From CADEED01 sp963839685 (GTDB taxonomy: Bacteria; Pseudomonadota; Gammaproteobacteria; Steroidobacterales; Steroidobacteraceae), in contig CAWIVS010000009.1 of NCBI GenBank assembly GCA_963839685.1, positions 1-64,000 of the forward strand: DNA of 64,000 nucleotides. Reading direction: 5' to 3'. Of this stretch, positions 45,246 to 53,342 are shown piece by piece. The first letter of the stretch is position 1; every line of letters starts with the position of its first letter. The notes beneath the pieces were generated by a model. That model saw nothing but the letters and a program-made list of their open reading frames with translations. It ran no database searches and was not told where the DNA came from. The position numbers and the translations under genes were made by a program.

Positions 45246-46766
45246 ATGCAGCAAGCCCGTTCGCTCGCCATCGCATTCATCTTGTTTGTGTCGTCCATCG
45301 CGAGCGGAGCGCAGCCCTGCTCAGCCCTGACAAAATTTTCGCTGCCCGAACATCGCGTAGTCATCCGGCAGGCGCAGGACGTGGCGGCCAGCTTGCCGGG
45401 CGTCTCGCCCGCGGTCCCGGCGCATTGCCGCGTCGAGGGCGTGATCGACGAGCGTATCGGACAGGACGGCAAGCCTTATGCAATCGGCTTCGCCGTGGCG
45501 TTGCCGGCGAATTGGAACGGCCGTTTCCTCTTCCAGGGCGGCGGCGGACTGAATGGCAGCGTGCAGCCGCCGCTCGGTGGTGGTTACGCCGGCGAACGAT
45601 CGGCGCTCATGCGCGGCTTCGCGGTGGCCAGTACCGACTCCGGCCACAAAGGCGAAGGTTTCGACGGCAGCTTCTTCGCGGACCAGCAGGCTGCGTTGAA
45701 TTTCCTGTACCAGGCCGTGGCCGAGGTCACGCTCGTCGCCAAGGCGATTGTCTCGAGGCGCTACGGCAAACCGCAGGAGCACGCGTACTTCGTCGGCTGC
45801 TCCACCGGCGGCCGCGAGGCGATGATGATGTCGCAGCGCTTCCCCAACTACTACGACGGCATCGTGGCGGTCGCACCCGCCGCGCGTACCAGCTTCTCGA
45901 ATTTGGGACTCAAGCACGCCGCCGCCGCGCTCAACGCCATTGCGCCGCGCGATGCGCAGGGCAATCCGCAGACCCGCGCCGCGTTGAGTGATGCGGATCG
46001 CAAGCTGGTCATCGACGGCGTGCTCGCGTCCTGCGACACGCTCGATGGCAACGCGGATGGATTGATCTTCGCGCCGCAAAACTGCCGCTTCGATCCGGGC
46101 ACTCTCGCCTGCCAGGGCGAGAAGAAAGACGCATGTCTCTCGGCCGCCCAGGTGAAGGCGATCCGCACCGTCATGCAGGGGCCTCGAACTACCTCCGGAC
46201 GACAGGTTTACCCGGGCTACTACTACGACACCGGCATCGCGAACACGCAGGGCCTGGCCGGCGTGCTGGCCGGGCCTTTCATTCCGGAAAACCGCCCCGT
46301 GGGCACCGCCTTTGACGTCGATGCGGCCGCCGACGATGCGATGAACGCGCGTGCCATGGTTGGCGACAGCAGCGCCTGGACAAACCTGAGTACCTTCCGC
46401 GGCCACGGCGGCAAGCTGATCTTTGCGCACGGCGTGAGCGACCCGTGGTTCTCAGCGCAGGAGAGCGTGCGCTACTACGAACAACTTGGCCGCGACAACG
46501 GCGAAGCGCCACTGCAGGATTGGAGCCGCCTGTTCCTGGTGCCCGGCATGGGCCACTGCGGCGGCGGCGCACGCACGCTCGACCAGTTCGACCTGCTGAC
46601 TGCCGTGGTTGATTGGGTCGAAGCCGGCCGCGCGCCGGAACGCGTGATCGCCACCGGCAAGTCAATGCCCGGCGAAAGCCGCCCGCTGTGTCCGTTTCCC
46701 AGACATGCGCACTACGGCAGCAGCGGGGGTGCGCGCGAGGCGGCTAACTACACCTGCCGCGAGTGA
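45246..46766 (+). CDS. Tannase/feruloyl esterase family hydrolase
   Basis: The 506-residue secreted enzyme starts at ATG 45246 after GGGAGG, with a signal peptide ending near ASGAQ. It has the tannase-family nucleophile motif GCSTGGREAM (Cys185, Ser186) and a histidine-cysteine pair in GMGHCGGGARTLDQFD, which form the CS-D-HC disulfide-linked triad. Calcium-loop sequence DGNADGL is also visible. The family cleaves feruloyl, galloyl and related esters. In this locus removal of ferulate from arabinoxylan side chains is the best guess. Its end overlaps the convergent SapC gene by 19 bases. Confidence 0.9.
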   Translation: MQQARSLAIAFILFVSSIASGAQPCSALTKFSLPEHRVVIRQAQDVAASLPGVSPAVPAHCRVEGVIDERIGQDGKPYAIGFAVALPANWNGRFLFQGGGGLNGSVQPPLGGGYAGERSALMRGFAVASTDSGHKGEGFDGSFFADQQAALNFLYQAVAEVTLVAKAIVSRRYGKPQEHAYFVGCSTGGREAMMMSQRFPNYYDGIVAVAPAARTSFSNLGLKHAAAALNAIAPRDAQGNPQTRAALSDADRKLVIDGVLASCDTLDGNADGLIFAPQNCRFDPGTLACQGEKKDACLSAAQVKAIRTVMQGPRTTSGRQVYPGYYYDTGIANTQGLAGVLAGPFIPENRPVGTAFDVDAAADDAMNARAMVGDSSAWTNLSTFRGHGGKLIFAHGVSDPWFSAQESVRYYEQLGRDNGEAPLQDWSRLFLVPGMGHCGGGARTLDQFDLLTAVVDWVEAGRAPERVIATGKSMPGESRPLCPFPRHAHYGSSGGAREAANYTCRE

Positions 46767-47447
46767 CCCCGGGTGGCCTGCTGTTGCTCGCGCAGCTGCG
46801 CGAGTCGCGGTATGTGTTTCAACGACGCCGCCATGGTGTAAGCGAGCTGCAGGTGGCCCGCGCGGAACAGTTGCAGGGCCGCCGCATCGTCCACGTCGCG
46901 CAGCCGGTCGAGGCTCACCGTGTACAGTCCCTGCAACGTCAGCCGCTCGCCATTCTCGAATGTCAGCGAGATCTCGATCGGCTCGATCAGCTTGTGCGCG
47001 GTGAGTTCCGCGATGAATGCCTTGTTGCGTTCGAGTCCGTGATGGATCTCGCCCAGCGTACGTTGAATCGCGCGCAGGGAGTTACCCGGCTTCGTGGGCT
47101 TCGTTGAAGAGCGGCTCACCTTCGTGCTCGCTGAAGCGCGCATGGTCGCGATCGATGGCGATGTTTCGCTCGGACATGAAAAAACCTTCCCGCTGCAGCA
47201 TCAGCGGGTGGAAGCCGCCGCGATCCTCGGGGCTGCCGAGCAGGTTTTCACCGGGCTTGAACCCGAACATCGCGCCCGCGTAGAAACTGCCTGTCTCCGG
47301 ATCCTTGGTGAACAGGATCGGACAACAAGTGGCCGCCACCTGGAATTCCGGCGCCAGCACCTGCAAGAAGTGCGGTGCCGCCTCGGCCGCCGGCCGCAGG
47401 CGCAGTTGTCCATGCGTCTTCGGATTCAATAGTTGGAGATTGGGCAC
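46748..47447 (-). pseudogene. SapC-family protein, one frameshift
   Basis: The N-terminal piece (47447 to about 47095) reads LRLRPAAEAAPHFLQVLAPEFQVAATCCPILFTKDPETGSFYAGAMFGF, a SapC-family signature. The C-terminal piece in a second frame continues GNSLRAIQRTLGEIHHGLERNKAFIAELTAHKLIEPI to the stop at 46748. Together they make about 233 residues, the family length. The function is unknown; SapC genes recur beside TonB receptors and flavin halogenases. It starts nine bases after the halogenase stop, so it is the last gene of that operon. Confidence 0.75.
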
Positions 47448-47455
47448 GGTCGCTC

Positions 47456-49000
47456 TCAGACGGTCTGCATGCCGTGTTCCACGATCTTGCGGATGAGCTC
47501 GCGATGGCGCGGCAATCCCGCGCGCAACCGTTCGGTCTGGATCGCGTTCTCGCGCAGCGCGCGTTCGGCGTTCTTCGCGTCACCGCTCAATGCTGCAGGT
47601 TCGACCTGGGTGCGGAACCCCATGCCGTAGAGGACGTACTGGTAGCTGGCGGCCGGGAACACCTCTTCCACGCGATCGAACTCATCGTGAAACCAGGGCG
47701 ACTGGTGGCTCCAGAGCAGCAACAGGTCCTGGAGGCGGTCCGGGATCGTCTCCGGCAGCAGGTTGTCGCGCCAGAACGCCGAGTCGGTGCGCTTGGTGAG
47801 CACGTAGTGGAGCTTCAGGAAGTCGATGATTCGCCCCCATCGATACTGAGTCGTGGCATTGAACCGTGCGGCGATGAGGTCCATGACTTCGCGGCACACG
47901 GGCAGCTGCTCGGCGATGAATTTCGCGGAAAGCTCGATGAGCACGATCGCCGACGCCTCGAGAGGCTCGAGGAACCCCGCCGCGAGGCCCACTGCCACGC
48001 AATTGCGTTTCCAGAACGTTTCGCGATGCCCGGCAGGGATCACGAGCTTGCGAACAGGGAGGTCACGGCCCGCCGCGCCGAGATAGTCACGCAGTTCCCG
48101 CTCCGCCTGCTCGTCCGAAATGTGGCGGCTCGAGTACACGTGACCGACACCGCGTCGCGCAGGCAAGCCGATGTCCCAGATCCAGCCGGCGGATTGCGCC
48201 GTGGAGATCGTCTGGCATGCAATCGGCGTGGCTTCGCTCGCGTACGGCACCTGCACCGCCAGCGCGCGATCACAGAACAGCACGTCGCCGCATTCCTTGA
48301 AAGGTACGCCGAGCGTCTCACCGATCAGCAATGCCTTGAAGCCCGTGCAATCGACGAACAGGTCGCCCGCGATTTCGCCCGCCTGCGGCGTGCTGAGGCT
48401 GAGAATGTCGCCGCCCGGTGCGAGATTCACGCGCTGCACGTCCGCGAGCACGTGACGCACGCCCAGCTTTTCGCAGCAATGCTCCTGCAGGAAGGCCGCG
48501 AATTTGCCGGCATCGAGATGATAGGAGTAGTTTGCGACGGCCTCGAACTCGGCGGTCGCGATGGTCTTGGGCGCGAGTCCGTCGTCACACAAGCGGCCCT
48601 GGGGGCATACGGCATCGCAGAAGCTGCGCCCGTCCTCTCGCGCGAGCCAGTGCGGTACCAGGTTCAGCTGCGCAAAGCTCTGCGGCAGCATCAGCGGGTG
48701 ATAGTAGAAGTCGTCCGCCGCGCCGGTCGTCCAGCGGGCGAATCGCGCGCCCTGTTTGAACGCCGCCTCGCACTTCCGGAAGAATTCCGTCTCGGACACT
48801 CCGATGCGCGCCAGCGTGCTGCGCAAGGTCGGCCACGTTCCTTCACCCACGCCGATGATGGGCGTGTTGGGTGACTCCACCAGCGTCACGGAGAATTCCG
48901 CGCCCATGCGGGCGCGGTGCTTGGCTGCAATCACGCCGGCCGTGAGCCATCCGGCGGTGCCGCCTCCGACGATGACGATGTGCCTGACGGGCTGAACCAT
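47456..49000 (-). CDS. Flavin-dependent tryptophan halogenase family protein
   Basis: The 514-residue protein has the FAD motif GGGTAGW (residues 12-18) and the catalytic lysine, Lys82, in AAFKQGARFARW. The halogenase WxWxIP region appears as GWIWDIGL, with glycine in place of proline. GVGEGTWPTLR and the late KRNCVAVGLAAGFLEPLEASAI are further family marks. It should use reduced flavin, oxygen and halide; the natural substrate is unknown. ATG 49000 starts directly before the FAD motif; the longer frame is unsupported. It lies between TonB receptor 2 and SapC in one operon. Confidence 0.9.
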   Translation of the reverse strand: MVQPVRHIVIVGGGTAGWLTAGVIAAKHRARMGAEFSVTLVESPNTPIIGVGEGTWPTLRSTLARIGVSETEFFRKCEAAFKQGARFARWTTGAADDFYYHPLMLPQSFAQLNLVPHWLAREDGRSFCDAVCPQGRLCDDGLAPKTIATAEFEAVANYSYHLDAGKFAAFLQEHCCEKLGVRHVLADVQRVNLAPGGDILSLSTPQAGEIAGDLFVDCTGFKALLIGETLGVPFKECGDVLFCDRALAVQVPYASEATPIACQTISTAQSAGWIWDIGLPARRGVGHVYSSRHISDEQAERELRDYLGAAGRDLPVRKLVIPAGHRETFWKRNCVAVGLAAGFLEPLEASAIVLIELSAKFIAEQLPVCREVMDLIAARFNATTQYRWGRIIDFLKLHYVLTKRTDSAFWRDNLLPETIPDRLQDLLLLWSHQSPWFHDEFDRVEEVFPAASYQYVLYGMGFRTQVEPAALSGDAKNAERALRENAIQTERLRAGLPRHRELIRKIVEHGMQTV

Positions 49001-49026
49001 GATGCGATGGGACGGCGGCGGAGAGA

Positions 49027-49055
49027 GGATGTCAATAAGAGGGGTGTTGACATCC
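49027..49055 (-). promoter_or_regulatory. Intra-operon hairpin between receptor and halogenase
   Basis: GGATGTCAA (49027-49035) and TTGACATCC (49047-49055) form a perfect 9-bp stem with an 11-base loop in the 76-bp gap between TonB receptor 2 and the halogenase. It could be an RNA-processing or partial termination site that sets a lower halogenase level, or an operator. Confidence 0.5.
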
Positions 49056-49076
49056 CCTCCCCCCACCGTATGAACG

Positions 49077-51922
49077 CTACAGCCGGATGCGGGCACCCAG
49101 CGCGTAGCGGCGGCCGTACGCGAAGACATCGAGCAGCTGATTGTCGAAGCGGCCATGCGTGCTCAGCGTCTCGTCCGTGATGTTGAGCGCTTCGAAGTAC
49201 ACGTTGAACTTCTCCGTGATCTGGTAACTCGTGGAGAAGTCGATCTGCAGGCTCGAATTCACGAACGTCGGCTCGGCACCGAACGCGGAGTTGTTCTGGT
49301 TCTGACCGAACTGCAACAGGTACTCGTCGCGCCAGTTCGCCGCGACACGCGCCTCGAAGCCGTGCTTGTCGAAGAACGCCACCAGGTTCGCCGAGTCGGC
49401 GAGGCCCGTGACCGCGAAGCCACTCTGCGAAATGTCGGTGCGGTCGTAAGGCTTGTCCGTGTCGACGAATGTCGCATTCGCGTTGAAGCCGAAGCCGCTG
49501 TCTCCGAAGATGTGCTGCCAGGCGATCTCCCAGCCGTTCACGGTCGCATCCGGGCCGTTCACGCGCTGCGACACCGTGTAGATGGCTGGCTGGCCGGTCG
49601 TCGGGTCGATCACGTCATTGATGGTCTGGCGCTGCGTGCCCTGCACGATGAAGCCAGTCACATCCTTGAGGAACGCATTCACCGAGAAGTACGCGTTCTT
49701 TCCGTAGTACCACTCCACGCCCAGATCAAGGTTGTCCGACAGGTACGGCTTGAGGGCCGGGTTGCCGCCGGTCGCCGTCAATGCGCCGACACGCGGCAAC
49801 GAGCCCACGTTGAGCACCGGCGTCAGGAAATTGATCGCCGGACGCGTCAGCGTGCGCGAGGCATCGAACCGAAGCTGTAGTTCCTCCGTCATCTCCAGCT
49901 TCACGTCGATGCTTGGCAGCAGGTAGGAATAGTCGCTGTCCGTGGTAATCGGCTGCGTCTCCGAGAACGTCGTGGTGAGCAGCGTGGGATCCGCGGGGTT
50001 CACGGTGAGCTGCGTCGGCAGACGTCCGACACCCGAAGAAGAAATGTCCGTGCTCTCGCGGCGAATGCCCGCGGTCAGGTGGAATGGCTTGCCGCCGATT
50101 TCGCCGTTGAAGTGTGTGCTCAGGAAAGCGGCCCAGGTCTTCTCGGTGATGTCCTGGATACTGCCCGGATCCAGCGCAATGTCGAGCGAGCCCGTGTAAT
50201 TGCAGCAGCCGTAGTTGAACCCGGGAATCGTCTGGGCCTGTGGATTGCCGAGGCTTTCGAGGTAGTTGTACAGATCGTACGAGGTGTACACGAGCAGCTC
50301 CGGCGGCAACGCGCCGGCGCCCGCGAACCCGGGAATGAACCCCGAGGTATTGATCCGGCTCCGGTAGATGTCGGTGGGGACGAGCACGCCTGAGGTACGC
50401 CCCGACATGGCGCCGTAACCCGCGTACGCCTGCCAGAAGTTATTGGCGAAAGAATTGCTGTTCTGCAGGGTGAAGTTGTCGTCCAGGTACGAGAGCCCCA
50501 GGTCGACCTTCAGGTCTTCTTCTCCCCAGGTCAACTTGAAACGCGCCTGCTTGATCGTGTCGCTGTTCTCCTGGGACAACCGCACCAGCACGTGCGAGCC
50601 GATGATCGTGGGATCGAGGTACCGCGAGGTGTCGCCGTTCGGTCCGTAGGTGGACATCTCGGGCAGGTGATCGCTGCTGTCGCCGACCACGCGCACGCCC
50701 ATGTCGAAGCCGAGCGTGCCGCCGTAGCCGATGTCGGCGCCATCGAAGCCGCTCGCCGTCAGGATTCTGCTCGCTCTTGGAATACGAGGCGTCCGCTTCC
50801 ATGCTGAAGCTGTCGGAAAACGAATGCTGCAGGTTGACGCCGATCTGGTTCGTCGTGCGCTCGCGGTTTTCGGTGCCGCCGTTGAGATCCATCGGCGTGC
50901 CCGCCTGCCGGTAGTCGATCACCGTGCCATTGTCATCGAGCTGCACGCTGCGCAGGTCATTGATGCCGAACCACAGGCCGAAACCGTAGGTGTTGGTTTC
51001 GATCTTCTGGCGCGAGAAATTGTCGTCAATCGTGAGCAGCGTGTCGTCCGACGGACGCCACTGGAACGCGATGCGGCCATCGATGCGTTCATCCGTGACC
51101 TGCGACTGCTCGGCGCCGAATTGCTGCTGCCACCAGCCGACGATGGTCTTGTCTTCGGCGTCGAGATCGCCGGTGTTGCAGATGGTCGTGAGCTGGCAGG
51201 GCGCGAACATGCCGCCTTCCCAGCCGGAAACGAACACGCGATTCGCGTCGGTATCCCGCTTCGTGTAGATCGCGTCGGCGAGAAAGCCCATCGTGTCATC
51301 GGCGAACGTGTTGCTGAACAGGAGCCCGCCGGTCGGTTGAATCGAACCCGCCTCTTCCTGCTCGGAAACGCCGGCGCTCGCGACGAATCGCATGCCGGGC
51401 GAATCGAAGGGCTTGGGAAACGCGACATTCACGGTCGCGCCGATCGAGCTGCTGGAAAGCGTGACGTCGGGCGTCTTCATCACCGTCAGCGAGCCGACGA
51501 AGTCCGCGCCCACGGTGGTGAAGTCCACGGAACGCCCGCCCGCGGCGGTCGAGATGCGGCGCCCGTCGTACAGAGTTTCGTTGAAGTCGCCGCCGAAGCC
51601 GCGCACCGTGATGCCTTCGGGCTCACCGCGCGTGCCGGAGCGCTGGATCGACACGCCCGGAACGCGCTGCAGCGAGGCCGCCACGTTCGAGTCCGGGAAC
51701 TTGCCGATGTCCTCGGAAGTGATCACGTCGACGACGCCCGACGACTGCGCGTTTCAAGTCGAGGTTGCGCTGCAGCGACCCGATGAGGCCAGTGACCACG
51801 ATCTCTTCGAGATTTTCCCCCTGGCCTGAGTCTGTCGACTGGGCGTGGAGAATCTGGGAAATAGTTAGCGCTAACAACCCGGAGGTGCCAGCAAGCGCGC
51901 GTTGCGCTCCTTTCTTACGCAT
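49077..51922 (-). pseudogene. TonB-dependent receptor 2, two frame changes
   Basis: The start at 51922 gives a signal peptide, then EIVVTGLIGSLQRNLDLKR. Near 51745 the frame changes to SSGVVDVITSEDIGKFPDSNVAASLQRVPGVSIQR, a typical plug. Near 50765 a second change leads into the barrel, which ends FAYGRRYALGARIRL at 49077. The unit is about 948 residues, in the TIGR01782-type size class. It heads the operon with the halogenase and SapC genes. Its substrate is unknown; the plug style is that of carbohydrate-type receptors. Confidence 0.82.
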
Positions 51923-52089
51923 TGTTAATCCCCTTCTTTGGTTGGCACCGCGCGATTGGCGAGAACGCGACGGATGACGCGCTTGTCTCGTCAGTCATCG
52001 ATGTCCGCAGTGGACACTACGCCCATGAGCAGGAGCCAACCATCCGTGTACGCGTATCCCTCGATTCCACTTCGTGATCGACGGGTATC

Positions 52090-52166
52090 CAACCGGTTGC
52101 AATGCGCCATATAAAAGTCGTTTTTATACCCGCAACACGCAGTATTGTCCCGTTGTCGGTACCGAC
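52090..52166. promoter_or_regulatory. Cluster of inverted repeats in the receptor 2 / JmjC divergent region
   Basis: The 305-bp region 51923-52227 contains no gene. It holds CAACCGGTTG (52090-52099), TATAAAA-N5-TTTTATA (52110-52128) and GTCGGTACCGAC (52155-52166), all perfect inverted repeats. The AT-rich one could include a promoter; the other two look like operators for dimeric regulators shared by the divergent genes. Confidence 0.5.
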
Positions 52167-52227
52167 CGGGTGTCTTGTTGCGCCCCGGCTACATGTGGAG
52201 GCTTGGTACCGCTGTAGCATTGGTGGC

Positions 52228-53244
52228 ATGACGAACCTGGCGCAGATACCTGTCCGTCGCGGGGTCGATCGCGCGACGTTCGAGTCGGAGATCGCTCCCG
52301 TGTCCCTGCCCGTGGTGCTGGCGGACCTGGTGGCTGACTGGCCCGTCGTACGCGCGGCGCGCGAATCGCAGGTCGCGCTGGCCCGTGAGATCCGGGCGCT
52401 GGATGCCGGGCTGCTGCCGCACGTCATAGAGGCGCCGGCGGCCGCCGGGGGACGCATCTTCTATCGCGACGACCTCGAGGGATTCAATTTCACGCGGCGC
52501 CCGGCAGCAATCAGCGCCACGATCGAACGCCTGTTGCAACTCGAGCAAGTGGCCGATCCACCCGCGTTGTTCCTGGAGTCAGTGTCGACGCGCTCCTACC
52601 TACCCGGCTTCGCCGGCGGACATCGCATGGCTTTGCTCGACGAACGGGTGGAACCGCGCATGTGGATCGGCAACGCGGTCAAGGTGAACACGCACTTCGA
52701 CCTGGCGCACAACATTGCCTGTGTAGTGGGCGGCCGGAGACGCTTCACCCTGTTTCCACCGGACCAGATCGGCAATCTCTATCTCGCTCCGCTCGACTTC
52801 ACGCCTTCCGGCGCGCCTGTGAGCATGGTGCAATTCACGGCGCCGGATCATTCCCGATTCCCGCGCTACGCCGAGGCATTGCGCCATGCGATGCAGGTCG
52901 AGCTGGGGCCCGGTGATGCGCTGTTCATTCCCTACGGCTGGTGGCACCACGTCGAGTCGCTGGCTGCGCTCAACGTGCTCGTGAACTACTGGTGGGACGA
53001 TGCGCCGGAACCCGGAGTGCCGCACGGTGCGCTGCTGCATGCCGTGCTCACGATCCGCGACCTGCCGCCTGGCCAGCGCGCGGTGTGGCAATCGATCTTC
53101 GAACAACTCGTATTCATGGATCCGGAGCGGGCGCTCGCCCATCTGCCACCCGCGCAGCGCGGGCTTCTGGCTCCCCCGTCCGCCGAAAAGACGAAGAAGA
53201 TCCGGGACCTGCTTGCCCGCGACTTCAATCGCGGGAAGCCATGA
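52228..53244 (+). CDS. Cupin-like JmjC-domain protein
   Basis: The 338-residue protein is of the Cupin_8/JmjC type, Fe(II)- and 2-oxoglutarate-dependent hydroxylases. The iron triad is His156-x-Asp158 in NTHFDLAHN and His240 in GWWHHVES. The conserved GGRRRFTLFPPDQIGNLYL and LGPGDALFIPYGWWH are typical. It has no signal peptide and should act in the cytoplasm. It is divergent from the receptor-halogenase-SapC operon, a grouping that recurs in Xanthomonas and Caulobacter relatives. The target is unknown. Confidence 0.88.
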   Translation: MTNLAQIPVRRGVDRATFESEIAPVSLPVVLADLVADWPVVRAARESQVALAREIRALDAGLLPHVIEAPAAAGGRIFYRDDLEGFNFTRRPAAISATIERLLQLEQVADPPALFLESVSTRSYLPGFAGGHRMALLDERVEPRMWIGNAVKVNTHFDLAHNIACVVGGRRRFTLFPPDQIGNLYLAPLDFTPSGAPVSMVQFTAPDHSRFPRYAEALRHAMQVELGPGDALFIPYGWWHHVESLAALNVLVNYWWDDAPEPGVPHGALLHAVLTIRDLPPGQRAVWQSIFEQLVFMDPERALAHLPPAQRGLLAPPSAEKTKKIRDLLARDFNRGKP

Positions 53245-53287
53245 AGTAACTCGCAACGAGCATCCCAATGGATGACGCGCTGCTGGC

Positions 53288-53303
53288 CGCGTTCCAGCTG
53301 GAA
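53288..53303. repeat. Dispersed palindrome, copy 5 (16 bp, perfect)
   Basis: CGTTCCAGCTGGAACG lies between the convergent JmjC gene (stop 53244) and TonB receptor 3 (stop 53343), again at two gene 3' ends. It is followed by TC, continuing the ACGTC flank of the longer copies on one side only. Confidence 0.8.
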
Positions 53304-53342
53304 CGTCGGCCTCCGGCATTGAGCCCGCGACTCACCCTTCCG

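Noticed and set aside
47375..48874. A 499-codon plus-strand frame opposite the halogenase
   Set aside because: The minus strand carries all flavin-halogenase motifs; the plus frame has none and is a codon shadow. The same holds for 2649-4106 (minus) opposite the amidohydrolase.
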